Assembly: GCA_903866355.1 (NCBI GenBank)
Contig: CAIPNE010000165.1
Span: 1-30,203 of the forward strand
Source: an uncultured Gammaproteobacteria bacterium
GTDB lineage: Bacteria; Pseudomonadota; Gammaproteobacteria; Ga0077536
Length of the DNA stretch: 30,203 nt
Reading direction: 5' to 3'
Part shown: piece after piece, positions 8,070 to 16,322 of the stretch
Layout: the number at the start of each line of letters is the position of its first letter
How positions within the stretch are numbered: the stretch's first letter is position 1
Program-made: the position numbers and the translations under genes
The notes under the pieces: model-generated
Database searches by the model: none
What the model was told of the DNA's origin: nothing
What the model saw: only the letters and a program-made list of their open reading frames with translations

Positions 8070-9250
8070 AGCGCCACCGAATCCCGACGCATGGCGGCCC
8101 CCATCGCGACCACGCAGGTTTGCGCCGGCAGCGCTGGCAGTTCGGGGGCCAAAGCGCCGTCGGCATGTAAATCTAGCCACCGAGTGGGGACGCCCAGTTG
8201 CGCGCTCAGATACCGACAAACCTCATCCCCGCCACCTTCCACGGGTGCGAGCACAATCCCGGCGATGGAAGGCTGGCTGAAATGTCGTTCGTAGAAATCG
8301 AGTGAGCGCTGGATTTCGATGGTCAGGCCGTCTAGTAGGCTTTCCAAGGCCGAACTCCCACCACCTTCCGCTAGCGCCGCCGCAAGACGCTCGCTGCCGC
8401 AGTCCACGCGCCGCGAGAAATAGAGTGCCCCCTGACGGGTAACGGTCATCAGGCCATGGTCACGCTCGAAAGCAATTAACGCAACACCGCCGATATCTTC
8501 CGGCAAACGGGCCGCGAGATTCCGCAGGGCAAGCTCGGGTATGTCGATGGTGTTTAAGTTGAGGCCGGCCGCCGTGAGAAAATCGATGAGTTGTACGACC
8601 TTGCCACGACGCGCGGCCACCGCGTAGAGGCGGCGCCCCGAGCGACCATCGCGCTCGGGAACATCGAAGACATCGATCACGGCGTCGTCGATGTGAAAAT
8701 CGATGAGTTCTTTGACCTGCCAACGCATGGCGGCACGAATTTCACTGGGCGGCACATCGGGGGCGTCGACCAAAATCAGGCTGTAGTCCCCACTGCCAAG
8801 CACGCCCGTACAAGGTACTTGCCGTAAATCGCGCTGCCGCACCAAGCGCTGGAGTAATGGGGCAAGCCGCTCAAAGTCATGGCCGGCGGCCTCACTCCCT
8901 GAGGACGCGCCTGTTTCACCCGCGCGTCGCGCCCCGGAACGACGATCGCCACTGCGACGGTCGCCGCCGCGATCGCCACTGCGACGATCGCCACTGCGAC
9001 GGTCGCCGCCGCGCCGATCACGCGAGGCGCGCTGCTCTTCGCCGTCTTTCGCCGGCGCAGAATCAACCCCGGCGGGCGCGGCCCGGGGCTCCGGCTCGCC
9101 GGACTCACTCAAGGATAGATATTCGGTCCAACGCACCACGCATTGTTGGTTTGGGAGTTGCTCGAGCAACGCTACCGCCACGCCATCCAGCAACGGGCGC
9201 ACGGCCAGTAATTGGTTCGCTTGTTGGTTTCGTCGCAGCCACTTAAACAC
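8066..9250 (-). CDS. mshI: MSHA biogenesis PilM-like actin-fold protein MshI, with Arg/Gly repeat insertion
   Basis: 394 aa from a GTG start at 9250-9248, chosen because GGGGAG sits 5 nt upstream and the product then begins with FKWLRR like known MshI proteins; an ATG at 9349 would add 33 poor residues. The protein is a cytoplasmic actin-like (PilM/ASKHA) protein that recruits the PilN-like partner. A first beta-rich block (about 14-45) is followed by a low-complexity Arg/Ser/Gly/Asp insertion (about 70-110). The PilM core then covers about 118-394, with LILVDAPDVP, MRWQVKELIDF, YAVAARRGKVVQLIDFLTAAGL and ALRNLAARL, typical of the family. The insertion splits the domain and is described separately. 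A 118-nt gap separates the gene from gpsA, so it may have its own promoter. Confidence 0.87.
   Translation of the reverse strand: MFKWLRRNQQANQLLAVRPLLDGVAVALLEQLPNQQCVVRWTEYLSLSESGEPEPRAAPAGVDSAPAKDGEEQRASRDRRGGDRRSGDRRSGDRGGDRRSGDRRSGARRAGETGASSGSEAAGHDFERLAPLLQRLVRQRDLRQVPCTGVLGSGDYSLILVDAPDVPPSEIRAAMRWQVKELIDFHIDDAVIDVFDVPERDGRSGRRLYAVAARRGKVVQLIDFLTAAGLNLNTIDIPELALRNLAARLPEDIGGVALIAFERDHGLMTVTRQGALYFSRRVDCGSERLAAALAEGGGSSALESLLDGLTIEIQRSLDFYERHFSQPSIAGIVLAPVEGGGDEVCRYLSAQLGVPTRWLDLHADGALAPELPALPAQTCVVAMGAAMRRDSVAL
8944..9012 (-). repeat. Short A-B-A-A-B tandem repeat inside mshI
   Basis: The plus strand reads as a mosaic of a 15-bp unit A (GATCGCCACTGCGAC at 8944-8958, 8971-8985 and 8986-9000) and a 12-bp unit B (GGTCGCCGCCGC at 8959-8970 and 9001-9012). 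All copies are identical, which points to recent slippage or duplication. Units are multiples of three, so the frame is kept; they encode RRSGD- and GGDR-type pentads and tetrads at about residues 80-102 of MshI. The flanks are also Arg/Asp/Gly rich. Confidence 0.9.
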
Positions 9251-9368
9251 GTTGACTCCCCGCCGAATTTGGTGACGATGAACGACAAGGCAGGCGCCTT
9301 GGTCCAGTAAAGATTGATCGCCAGCACGTTTAGCGGCGAAGCGAAGCATAAAGCCTAGTTTGGCGTTT

Positions 9369-10376
9369 TCAGGATCTCTGAAACTCGGGCGCGGGATCGC
9401 GCGACATCAGCGCCGCAACCGCCGCTTGCGGCCCTATTTCGCCGCGCAGGACGCACGCAACTTCGTGGGCAATAGGCAGCGTCACTCGGAAACGAACGGC
9501 CATGTCCTCGAGCGCCAACGCGGTCGCCGCACCTTCCACCAGCCCCACCGAGGCGTGCGCTGCCGCCGCATCCCGGCCGCCACCCAGCGCCAACCCAAAA
9601 CGGCGATTGCGCGATTGGTCATCAGTACAGGTCAGCACCAAATCGCCCAGACCCGACAAACCCATAAAGGTCTCCTGACGCGCGCCCATGGCGCAACCCA
9701 GCCGAGCCATCTCCGCCAAACCTCGGGTAATCAGTGCGGCGCGTGAATTAGCGCCCAAACCCAAACCATCGGCAATCCCGGCCGCAATCGCCAGCACATT
9801 TTTCATACTACCACCCAACGCGACACCGGTTAGGTCGTTAGTGAGGTAGGGGCGAAACCGCGGGCTGTGCAAGCGCGCCAGGATTTGCTGGCCATAGGTA
9901 GGATTTTCGGTAGCAATCGTGACCGCGGCCGGCAAACCCTCCGCTACTTCACGGGCAAACGTGGGTCCAGACAATATCGCGACCGACACCCCACCGCCAA
10001 AAACCTCGTTCACCACTTCGTGAACCAGCTTCTGGGTCCCCAGCTCTAGCCCTTTAGCCGTGCAAATGAGTGCGTTGATACCCGGCGCCGAGGCGTGCAG
10101 ATGCTGAGCCATTTCGCGAGTGGTCTGACACGGGGTGGCCAGAAGCGCCAGCGTACACTCGGTGGGCAGGTGCGCCAGACTGTCCACCACCGTAATGGCA
10201 TCCGGCAGGCGGATGCCGGGCAAATAGCGTCGATTTTCCCGATCTTCGCGCAGCGCCTGGCGCTGCACGGGATCGCGTGCCCAGAGCAGGACGGGCTGGC
10301 CGCTGTGGGCCAATTCGCAGGCTAGTGCCGTGCCCCAAGCGCCTGCGCCCGCCACTAAAATGCTCGCACCCCGCAT
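9369..10376 (-). CDS. gpsA: NAD(P)+-dependent glycerol-3-phosphate dehydrogenase
   Basis: 335 aa, normal length. Reduces dihydroxyacetone phosphate to sn-glycerol-3-phosphate for phospholipid synthesis in the cytosol. The Rossmann motif GAGAWGTA is at residues 10-17, and LLATPCQTTREMA follows at 79-90. SGPTFAREV lies at 136-144. The catalytic Lys192 sits in GGSMKNVLAIAAGIADGLG, and NSRAALITRGLAEM at 210-223 completes the family signature. The gene lies 15 nt downstream of secB, the classical secB-gpsA pair, and the msh block follows it on the same strand. It could share a transcript with the rhodanese gene and secB. Confidence 0.97.
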   Translation of the reverse strand: MRGASILVAGAGAWGTALACELAHSGQPVLLWARDPVQRQALREDRENRRYLPGIRLPDAITVVDSLAHLPTECTLALLATPCQTTREMAQHLHASAPGINALICTAKGLELGTQKLVHEVVNEVFGGGVSVAILSGPTFAREVAEGLPAAVTIATENPTYGQQILARLHSPRFRPYLTNDLTGVALGGSMKNVLAIAAGIADGLGLGANSRAALITRGLAEMARLGCAMGARQETFMGLSGLGDLVLTCTDDQSRNRRFGLALGGGRDAAAAHASVGLVEGAATALALEDMAVRFRVTLPIAHEVACVLRGEIGPQAAVAALMSRDPAPEFQRS

Positions 10377-10391
10377 GGCGTAGCGCCGCGG

Positions 10392-10877
10392 CTAGTGTTG
10401 GGCTTCCGAGCCCGGAGTCGTGCGCCGCCGTTGCAGTTCCTGGGCGTAGACGGCATCAAAATTGACTGGCGCTAACAGCAACTGCGGAAACCCACCTTTG
10501 CTAACCACCTCGCTGATGGCTTCGCGCGCAAACGGAAACAGAATATTAGGACAGGCGCTGGCCAAAATAGCTGGCAACTGCAGCTCGTTGAAGCCGGAGA
10601 TATTGAAAATCCCGGCCTGCTGAACTTCCACTAGATAGACCGTTCGATCGTCCTGCTTGACGGTGCAGGTAACGGTGAGGACCACTTCGTGGACGTTTTC
10701 CGCCAGCACTGAGGCCGCATTGCCGAACTGCACATCCAGCGAAGGCGTGAGTTGCTCGGTAAAAATTTGCGGCGCGTTAGGTGCTTCGAAGGAAAAATCC
10801 TTGATGTAAATTTTTTGAATGCCCAGTTGCCCAGAAGTGGCTTGACCAGCGGGTGCTAGTTCGTCTTTGTTCGACAT
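10392..10877 (-). CDS. secB: Protein-export chaperone SecB
   Basis: 161 aa from the ATG at 10877, which gives the standard short N-terminus before LGIQKIYIKDFSFEAPNAP; longer in-frame starts are rejected as they run into the rhodanese gene. SecB is a cytosolic homotetrameric chaperone that keeps preproteins unfolded and hands them to SecA. Family landmarks are the FSFEAPNAP segment (28-36), the core CTVKQDDRTVYLVEVQQAGIF, and the strongly conserved ACPNILFPFARE (about 108-119) and GGFPQLLLAPVNFDA (about 128-142). It lies between a rhodanese gene and gpsA, as in other gammaproteobacteria, except that grxC is missing. Confidence 0.97.
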   Translation of the reverse strand: MSNKDELAPAGQATSGQLGIQKIYIKDFSFEAPNAPQIFTEQLTPSLDVQFGNAASVLAENVHEVVLTVTCTVKQDDRTVYLVEVQQAGIFNISGFNELQLPAILASACPNILFPFAREAISEVVSKGGFPQLLLAPVNFDAVYAQELQRRRTTPGSEAQH

Positions 10878-10933
10878 TATCGGTGTATCTCTTAAACAGT
10901 ACGTTTGAATGGGTGCGAAAAGTTGTCGGCGTA

Positions 10934-11398
10934 TCAGGCGCGTTTCGCGCCCTTTTCTTTCAAGGTATGGAGCGGCAGGTTGTCGTTGCGCCAACCTGCC
11001 AAGCCACCTTGCAAGGTGAACAGCTGAGTGAAGCCGGCAGCCTTCAAGTCTTTAAGCGGCTTGGCGCAGGCGCTGCCGTTCTCGCAGTAAATAATGAGTG
11101 GGCGGTCTTTGTATTTGCTCAACCGGACCGCGCCAGCCGCGCTGTCTTCTGGGCCGAACGCGAGGGCATTAAGCAAATGGCCAGCCCGAAAGCTTTTCTC
11201 TGGCCGCACGTCGAGGGGCAGCGCATTTTCGTGGTTTAGCATTTGTACGGCCCGCGCGCACGACACGCTGTGACGACCAGCCCCACGGGTAAAGCTAAAT
11301 AATAATGCTCCCAGCACAGCAAAAAAGCCGCCGACGAGTGCTAGGTGCTGCTGAGAGAATTCGAGGAGTTTCGACAGAAGTTCGGTGCTGATAATCAT
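10934..11398 (-). CDS. Membrane-anchored rhodanese-domain protein (YibN-like)
   Basis: 154 aa from the ATG at 11398; an upstream start would add 26 Arg-rich residues before the anchor. A membrane segment at about 18-36 precedes a rhodanese domain (about 45-145). That domain has PLDVRPEKSFRAGHL, the usual DVR...F..GH element, and an active-site loop with Cys105 in YCENGSAC. Cys111 follows closely, and the usual Arg of the CxxGxR loop is replaced, so transferase activity is uncertain. In Escherichia coli the counterpart yibN sits upstream of grxC-secB-gpsA; here secB follows after 56 nt without grxC. The role is unknown; sulfur transfer or redox handling at the membrane is a family-level guess. 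Confidence 0.85.
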   Translation of the reverse strand: MIISTELLSKLLEFSQQHLALVGGFFAVLGALLFSFTRGAGRHSVSCARAVQMLNHENALPLDVRPEKSFRAGHLLNALAFGPEDSAAGAVRLSKYKDRPLIIYCENGSACAKPLKDLKAAGFTQLFTLQGGLAGWRNDNLPLHTLKEKGAKRA

Positions 11399-11591
11399 AG
11401 GTTGGGGCGATCTGGATTGGGTTGAGGAGGCGAGCCTGCCGCGACGGGCCGGGCATCGTCGGACCCTATGATACACTCAGGATTGCTGGCGCCGCATGGC
11501 CAGCTAGCGCCAAGCTGAGGTTCATTTGACCCGCGCCCGCCAGCGGGCCAGCACGGCGCGCCGCCAGCTTTTATTCAATTGTGTGTGAGCC

Positions 11592-13154
11592 ATGATCAAG
11601 CCCAAGCATCCAGTCCTGCTCGTCGTGCTAGACGGCTGGGGACACTCCGAAGACCCGCGTTTTAATGCCATCCACGCCGCCCGTAAACCGCACTGGGATC
11701 GCTTGTGGGCCGAGTGCCCCCACACGCTGATCAGCGCCTCGGGGCTGGCGGTGGGACTGCCCGACGAGCAAATGGGTAACTCCGAAGTAGGGCACATGCA
11801 TTTGGGCGCCGGGCGCCGGGTCTACCAAGATTTCACGCGCATCGGCAAAGCCATCGCCGATGGCGATTTCAACCGAAATCCAATCTTCATCAGCGCCTTT
11901 GAACAAGCCGCTCGCAGTGGGCGGGCCGTGCACCTGATGGGCCTGCTGTCACCAGGGGGCGTGCACAGCCACGAAGACCACACCGTCGCACTCATCAAAT
12001 TGGCCGCCCACTGTGGGGTGCGCCAACTATTTATCCATGCGTTTCTGGATGGGCGCGATCGCCCTCCGCGTAGCGCGGCAGGTTCCTTAGCGCTCATCGA
12101 GCGTGAATGCGCGGCGATCGGGTTGGGGCGAATTGCCACCATCGTGGGCCGCTACTTCGCAATGGACCGCAACCAAAGCTGGGATCGAACCGCCAAAGCC
12201 TACGAACTCATCGTCAACGGTACGGCGCAGCAGGTGGCTAGCGATTCCGCCGCCGCGCTGGCGGCGGCCTATGCGCGCGGCGAATCGGATGAATTTGTGA
12301 CCACCACCGCCATCTTGGCCCAGGGCCAAACAGCCCGGGTAGAAGACGGGGACTGCCTGATATTTACCAACTTCCGCGCCGACCGTGCTCGCCAGCTGAC
12401 TAGCGCCTTCACGCAGGCTGATTTTTCGGCCTTTGCGCGGACGCGTGTGCCAAGCCTTGGTAGTTTCGTGGCGATGACCCATTACGGCGCTCAATTCACC
12501 GTGCCGGTGGCTTTTCCCACGGTGGAATTACGCAAGACTTTTGGCGAAGTCGTCGCGGCAGCTGGCTACCCTCAACTACGCATTGCCGAGACCGAGAAAT
12601 ACGCCCATGTCACGTTCTTCTTCAACGGTGGTGAAGAAACGCCGTTTGCCGGAGAAGACCGTATCCTCATCCCTAGCCCCACGGTCGCCACCTACGACGA
12701 GCAGCCCGAAATGAGTGCCGCGGCGTTAACCGACCAACTGCTCGCGGCGATCGAGGCGGAGCGCTACGCGGCGATCATCTGCAACTACGCCAACGCCGAC
12801 ATGGTGGGGCACACCGGCAATCTGGCCGCCACAGTGAGTTGCATCGAGACCCTCGACACCTGCCTCGGGCGCGTGGCCGAAGCCTGCCGTCGGCACGGGG
12901 TGGACCTGCTGGTGACCTCCGACCACGGTAACGCCGAACAAATGCGAGAGTTCACCCCGATCCATCCCAGCGGCGAGCCGCATACCGCGCATACCTGCAA
13001 CTTGGTGCCACTACTGTGGTGCGGCCAGGCCGGAACCTTGGCCGAGGATGGGTGCCTGAGCGATATTGCCCCCACTCTGTTGGCGTTGCTGGGACTGGCA
13101 CAACCCGCTGAAATGACCGGTCATTCGCTGGTGGCGTTGGCCCCGCCCCACTAA
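11592..13154 (+). CDS. gpmI: 2,3-bisphosphoglycerate-independent phosphoglycerate mutase
   Basis: 520 aa, normal for iPGM. Interconverts 3- and 2-phosphoglycerate in glycolysis/gluconeogenesis, using two Mn ions and a phosphoserine intermediate. Metal-binding D14 sits in VVLDGWG, and catalytic Ser64 in MGNSEVGHMHLGAGR. Other family landmarks are HAFLDGRDRPPRSA, GRYFAMDRNQSWDR, FTNFRADRARQL, EKYAHVTFFFNGG, and the distal metal site LLVTSDHGNAEQM with the HTAHT histidines. The start ATG at 11592 gives the normal N-terminus; the Shine-Dalgarno is weak (TGTGAG). It is divergent from the rhodanese gene across 193 nt in which I see no clear sigma70 promoter. Confidence 0.97.
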   Translation: MIKPKHPVLLVVLDGWGHSEDPRFNAIHAARKPHWDRLWAECPHTLISASGLAVGLPDEQMGNSEVGHMHLGAGRRVYQDFTRIGKAIADGDFNRNPIFISAFEQAARSGRAVHLMGLLSPGGVHSHEDHTVALIKLAAHCGVRQLFIHAFLDGRDRPPRSAAGSLALIERECAAIGLGRIATIVGRYFAMDRNQSWDRTAKAYELIVNGTAQQVASDSAAALAAAYARGESDEFVTTTAILAQGQTARVEDGDCLIFTNFRADRARQLTSAFTQADFSAFARTRVPSLGSFVAMTHYGAQFTVPVAFPTVELRKTFGEVVAAAGYPQLRIAETEKYAHVTFFFNGGEETPFAGEDRILIPSPTVATYDEQPEMSAAALTDQLLAAIEAERYAAIICNYANADMVGHTGNLAATVSCIETLDTCLGRVAEACRRHGVDLLVTSDHGNAEQMREFTPIHPSGEPHTAHTCNLVPLLWCGQAGTLAEDGCLSDIAPTLLALLGLAQPAEMTGHSLVALAPPH

Positions 13155-13191
13155 ACGCAGCCCGCGGGGATTAAATCTTGCGCCAACGCGC

Positions 13192-13220
13192 TTCCGAGGC
13201 AATCGGGCGCGGGGCATAAT
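13192..13220 (+). promoter_or_regulatory. Candidate sigma70 promoter upstream of the S41 protease gene
   Basis: In the 115-nt gap between gpmI and the protease gene, TTCCGA (13192-13197) and CATAAT (13215-13220) are separated by exactly 17 nt. The -10 matches consensus at 5 of 6 positions and the -35 at about 3 of 6. The start codon follows 49 nt later. Found by eye only. Confidence 0.4.
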
Positions 13221-13269
13221 GAAACGGCGTCGTTCGGGCGCCTCATGAATAGAGTCGCCCACGAACCCA

Positions 13270-14649
13270 ATGAAATACCCCCTCGCCTTTTTGCTTGCGC
13301 TGATGTGGGCCGGCACGGCGCCGACCGCCGCCGCCGCCGAAGTCGCGCCGCTCACCACACCGCCCGTAAAAGCCGGGGCGCCCGCCCCAGCGCCCGAAGC
13401 CATCCCCGTTGACGAACTGCGACTGCTGGTCGAGATTTTCCATAAGCTGAAATCTGACTACGTCGAGAAGCTCAGCGACAAAACCCTCATCGACAATGCC
13501 ATCAAAGGCCTAGTGTCGGCGCTTGATCCGCATTCCAGCTATCTGGATGAAGCCGCCTACACAGAACTCCAAGAAGGCACGACCGGCGAATTCGGCGGCC
13601 TGGGCATCGAAGTGGGCACCGAAGATGGTTTGCTCAAAGTCATCTCGCCGATCGACGACACCCCGGCCAGCCGCGCTGGCGTGCAGGCGGGCGACACCAT
13701 CATCAAGCTCGACAAAACCCTTATCAGAGGCACGGGCCTCAACGAGGCCATTAAGCACATGCGCGGCAAAGTGGGCTCATCCATTAGCATCACGCTGATC
13801 CGCGAGGGCGTTGAGAAACCCATAGAGATCACGCTCATCCGCGCGGTGATCAAAATTCGCAGCGTACGCGGCCGCTTGCTGGAGCCGGGCTTTGGGTATG
13901 TGCGGCTTTCGATGTTTCAGGTCCACACCGGAGAGGACCTCGTCAAACAACTCACTAAACTCAAAGCCGACGCCAAAGGCCCGCTCAAAGGGCTCATTCT
14001 GGACTTGCGTAACAATCCCGGCGGCGTACTTGGCGCGGCCGTCGCGGTGGCAGATGCCTTTTTGGACAGCGGGCGCATTGTTTACACCGAAGGTCGAGCA
14101 GCAGATGCCAAACTCCAATTTGACGCCGCCGGCCCCGATTTACTCGCCGGCGCGCCGCTCATCGTGTTGGTCAACGAGGGTTCCGCGTCGGCCTCTGAAA
14201 TTGTCGCAGGGGCACTTCAGGATCATCAGCGCGCGTTGATCATGGGCCGTCAGACCTTTGGCAAAGGCTCCGTGCAAACTATCCTGCCAATGAGTAACAA
14301 AGCCGCGATTAAAATCACCACGGCCCGTTACTTCACGCCGAGTGGGCGTTCTATTCAGGCCGAAGGCATTACGCCGGATGTGCTAATCGATAAGCTCAAA
14401 ATCACTGATCTGGGTGCCGAAGACGGGGCTTTTTTGAAGGAGGCCGAACTCGATCGGCATCTGGCCAATCCCGGGAAATCTACCGCCGGTAAGCCACCCG
14501 CAACCCCGGCTAGCGAGGACCTCATGAGCCAGACGGACCGCGCCGCGTTAGCCAAGTCTGATTACGACGTCTTTGAGGCGCTCAATTTGCTGAAAGGGAT
14601 GGTGCTACTGCAGGCCCGTACCGGTGCTGCGCCAGCGACTAGCCACTAG
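13270..14649 (+). CDS. ctpA: C-terminal processing serine peptidase, S41A family (CtpA)
   Basis: 459 aa. A Sec signal peptide (about 1-22, cleavage after an Ala run) places it in the periplasm. A PDZ domain covers about 103-190 (GLGIEVGTEDGLLKVISPI, RAGVQAGDTIIKLD), followed by the S41 peptidase core. GLILDLRNNPGG lies at 241-252, the catalytic Ser307 in GSASASE, Lys332 in GRQTFGKGS (25 residues on, as in Prc/CtpB) and Gln336 four residues further. YFTPSGRSIQAEGITPD follows. Such proteases trim periplasmic proteins, including murein hydrolases in related species. No clear Shine-Dalgarno precedes the ATG, but the signal peptide fixes the start. The stop overlaps the convergent ubiB stop. Confidence 0.95.
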   Translation: MKYPLAFLLALMWAGTAPTAAAAEVAPLTTPPVKAGAPAPAPEAIPVDELRLLVEIFHKLKSDYVEKLSDKTLIDNAIKGLVSALDPHSSYLDEAAYTELQEGTTGEFGGLGIEVGTEDGLLKVISPIDDTPASRAGVQAGDTIIKLDKTLIRGTGLNEAIKHMRGKVGSSISITLIREGVEKPIEITLIRAVIKIRSVRGRLLEPGFGYVRLSMFQVHTGEDLVKQLTKLKADAKGPLKGLILDLRNNPGGVLGAAVAVADAFLDSGRIVYTEGRAADAKLQFDAAGPDLLAGAPLIVLVNEGSASASEIVAGALQDHQRALIMGRQTFGKGSVQTILPMSNKAAIKITTARYFTPSGRSIQAEGITPDVLIDKLKITDLGAEDGAFLKEAELDRHLANPGKSTAGKPPATPASEDLMSQTDRAALAKSDYDVFEALNLLKGMVLLQARTGAAPATSH

Positions 14650-16322
14650 CCGCGCCGACCGTTGGCGGCACCAAGCAAAATCACCAGCCCCGCCCCACCT
14701 AACAACCAGACGCCGCTGGGCAAGGGCCCCCACCAGCCGGCGGCGGCCGTGGGTACGGCGTACAGAAACCCTGCCGCGAGTACCAATGCCGCACCCACCA
14801 CGGCGTGCGACAAGCGGCGGTGGACGGTGCGAATTTCCTGCCTTATTTCTTGCAACATTTCATCGTGAGTGGCGACTTCTATACGCCCTTGCTTGATGCG
14901 GTCGAGCACATCGAACGCTAACCCCGGCAGCTCCGGCAGGCGGTCGATCCAACGCGGCACGTTCTCGCGAGTGGAACGCAGCAAGCTGCGAATGCCCACC
15001 CGGTCTTTCATCCAATTCTCTAGTGATGGGCGCGCGGTGCGCCAGAGGTCTAGTTCTGGATCGAGTTGGCGGCCAATGCCCTCCACACTGACCAGCGTTT
15101 TTTGTAACAACAGCAGCTGGGGCAAAATTTCCATGTGAAAGCGTTGGGCCGTCTGGAACAGCCGGAGCAGCAGTTGCCCAACTGATATATCGCTCACCGG
15201 ACGGTCGAAAATGGGTTCGCAAACGGTACGGATGGCGAACTCGAAATCGTCCACTCGGGTATCTCGCGGTACCCAGCCAGATTCGACGTGGAGTTCTGCC
15301 ACCCGGCGATAGTCCCGATTGAGGAAAGCGTAAAAATTCTCGGCCAAATAACGCTGATCGAACTCCGAGAGCGAGCCCATGATGCCAAAATCGACCACCA
15401 CGAAAACCGGGTCCGCACCGTCAACGCCAGGGCGCACAAACAAGTTTCCCGGGTGGAGATCGGCGTGAAAGAAATGATCGCGAAACACCTGCGTAAAAAA
15501 CAACTCAACACCTGACGCGGCCAGCTGCGAGAGATCGATGTTGGCCGCCCTCAGGGCTGCCACATTGGAAATGGAGATGCCATCAATGCGCTCGAGCACG
15601 AGGAGGTTGGGGCGACTGAGCGCCCAATGCACCTCGGGCACATACAGCCGGGGCGAGGCTGCAAAGTTACGGCGCAGCTGCGAGGCATTGGCAGCTTCAC
15701 GCAGCATGTCGAGTTCATCGAGAATGGTTTTTTCAAACTCATTGACCACCAGCGTTGGCTTGAGCTGGCGACCACGCGCCCAGTAATTCTCGGCTAAGTC
15801 GGCCAGAAACCGCATAAGCGCGATGTCGCGTTCAATGACTCGGCGGATGCCCGGTCGCACAACTTTCACAATGACCTCACGGCCGTCGTGGAGTTGCGCC
15901 ACGTGAACTTGGGCGATGGAGGCCGACGCTAAAGAGGTTTCGTCGAACGACGCAAACACCTCGGTGACCGACTTACCGTAGGCTCGCTCCACGATTGCGC
16001 GGGCCTGTGCACCAGGAAATGGCGGCACGTGGTCCTGCAGCTTCGCCAGTTCCTCTGCCACGTCTTCGGCCAACAAATCGCGGCGGGTAGATAACAACTG
16101 GCCAAATTTCACGAACAGCGGCCCTAAATCCTCCAACACGGCGCGCAGCCGTGGTCCGCGTGGCCCGTAGTGGCGGCCGGTCCAATTCCACGGCAGCAGG
16201 TAGCGCACAAAGCGCAGTGGCTTGAGCAGGGGCAGCGTAAACAGAATTTCATCAAAACCGTGGCGGGCCAAAATCCGCCCGATGGAAATGACACGTAAGA
16301 GATGGCCGGGGTTGAGCATCAT
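14646..16322 (-). CDS. ubiB: UbiB, ABC1-family atypical kinase for ubiquinone biosynthesis
   Basis: 558 aa. A membrane-anchored protein-kinase-like ATPase needed for ubiquinone (coenzyme Q) synthesis. It shows the family KxGQ motif (K72-Q75), an Ala-rich loop read here as SASIAQVH (133-140), ATP-site Lys153 in IVKVVRP, the catalytic loop HADLHPGN (286-293) and DFG at 311-313. Two hydrophobic segments close the protein (about 505-525 and 535-550). The ATG at 16322 overlaps the ubiJ stop as ATGA; a second ATG follows immediately. ubiE-ubiJ-ubiB on one strand is the standard operon. The 3' end converges on ctpA, the two genes sharing the 4-bp palindrome CTAG for their stops. Confidence 0.96.
   Translation of the reverse strand: MMLNPGHLLRVISIGRILARHGFDEILFTLPLLKPLRFVRYLLPWNWTGRHYGPRGPRLRAVLEDLGPLFVKFGQLLSTRRDLLAEDVAEELAKLQDHVPPFPGAQARAIVERAYGKSVTEVFASFDETSLASASIAQVHVAQLHDGREVIVKVVRPGIRRVIERDIALMRFLADLAENYWARGRQLKPTLVVNEFEKTILDELDMLREAANASQLRRNFAASPRLYVPEVHWALSRPNLLVLERIDGISISNVAALRAANIDLSQLAASGVELFFTQVFRDHFFHADLHPGNLFVRPGVDGADPVFVVVDFGIMGSLSEFDQRYLAENFYAFLNRDYRRVAELHVESGWVPRDTRVDDFEFAIRTVCEPIFDRPVSDISVGQLLLRLFQTAQRFHMEILPQLLLLQKTLVSVEGIGRQLDPELDLWRTARPSLENWMKDRVGIRSLLRSTRENVPRWIDRLPELPGLAFDVLDRIKQGRIEVATHDEMLQEIRQEIRTVHRRLSHAVVGAALVLAAGFLYAVPTAAAGWWGPLPSGVWLLGGAGLVILLGAANGRRG

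Noticed and set aside
8944..9012. Could the repeat be a CRISPR or intergenic satellite?
   Set aside because: Units are 12-15 bp with no spacers and keep the mshI reading frame, so it is coding low-complexity sequence.
11467..11473. TATGATA, a -10-like sequence between the rhodanese gene and gpmI
   Set aside because: No acceptable -35 box lies at 16-18 nt on either strand, so I do not call a promoter.
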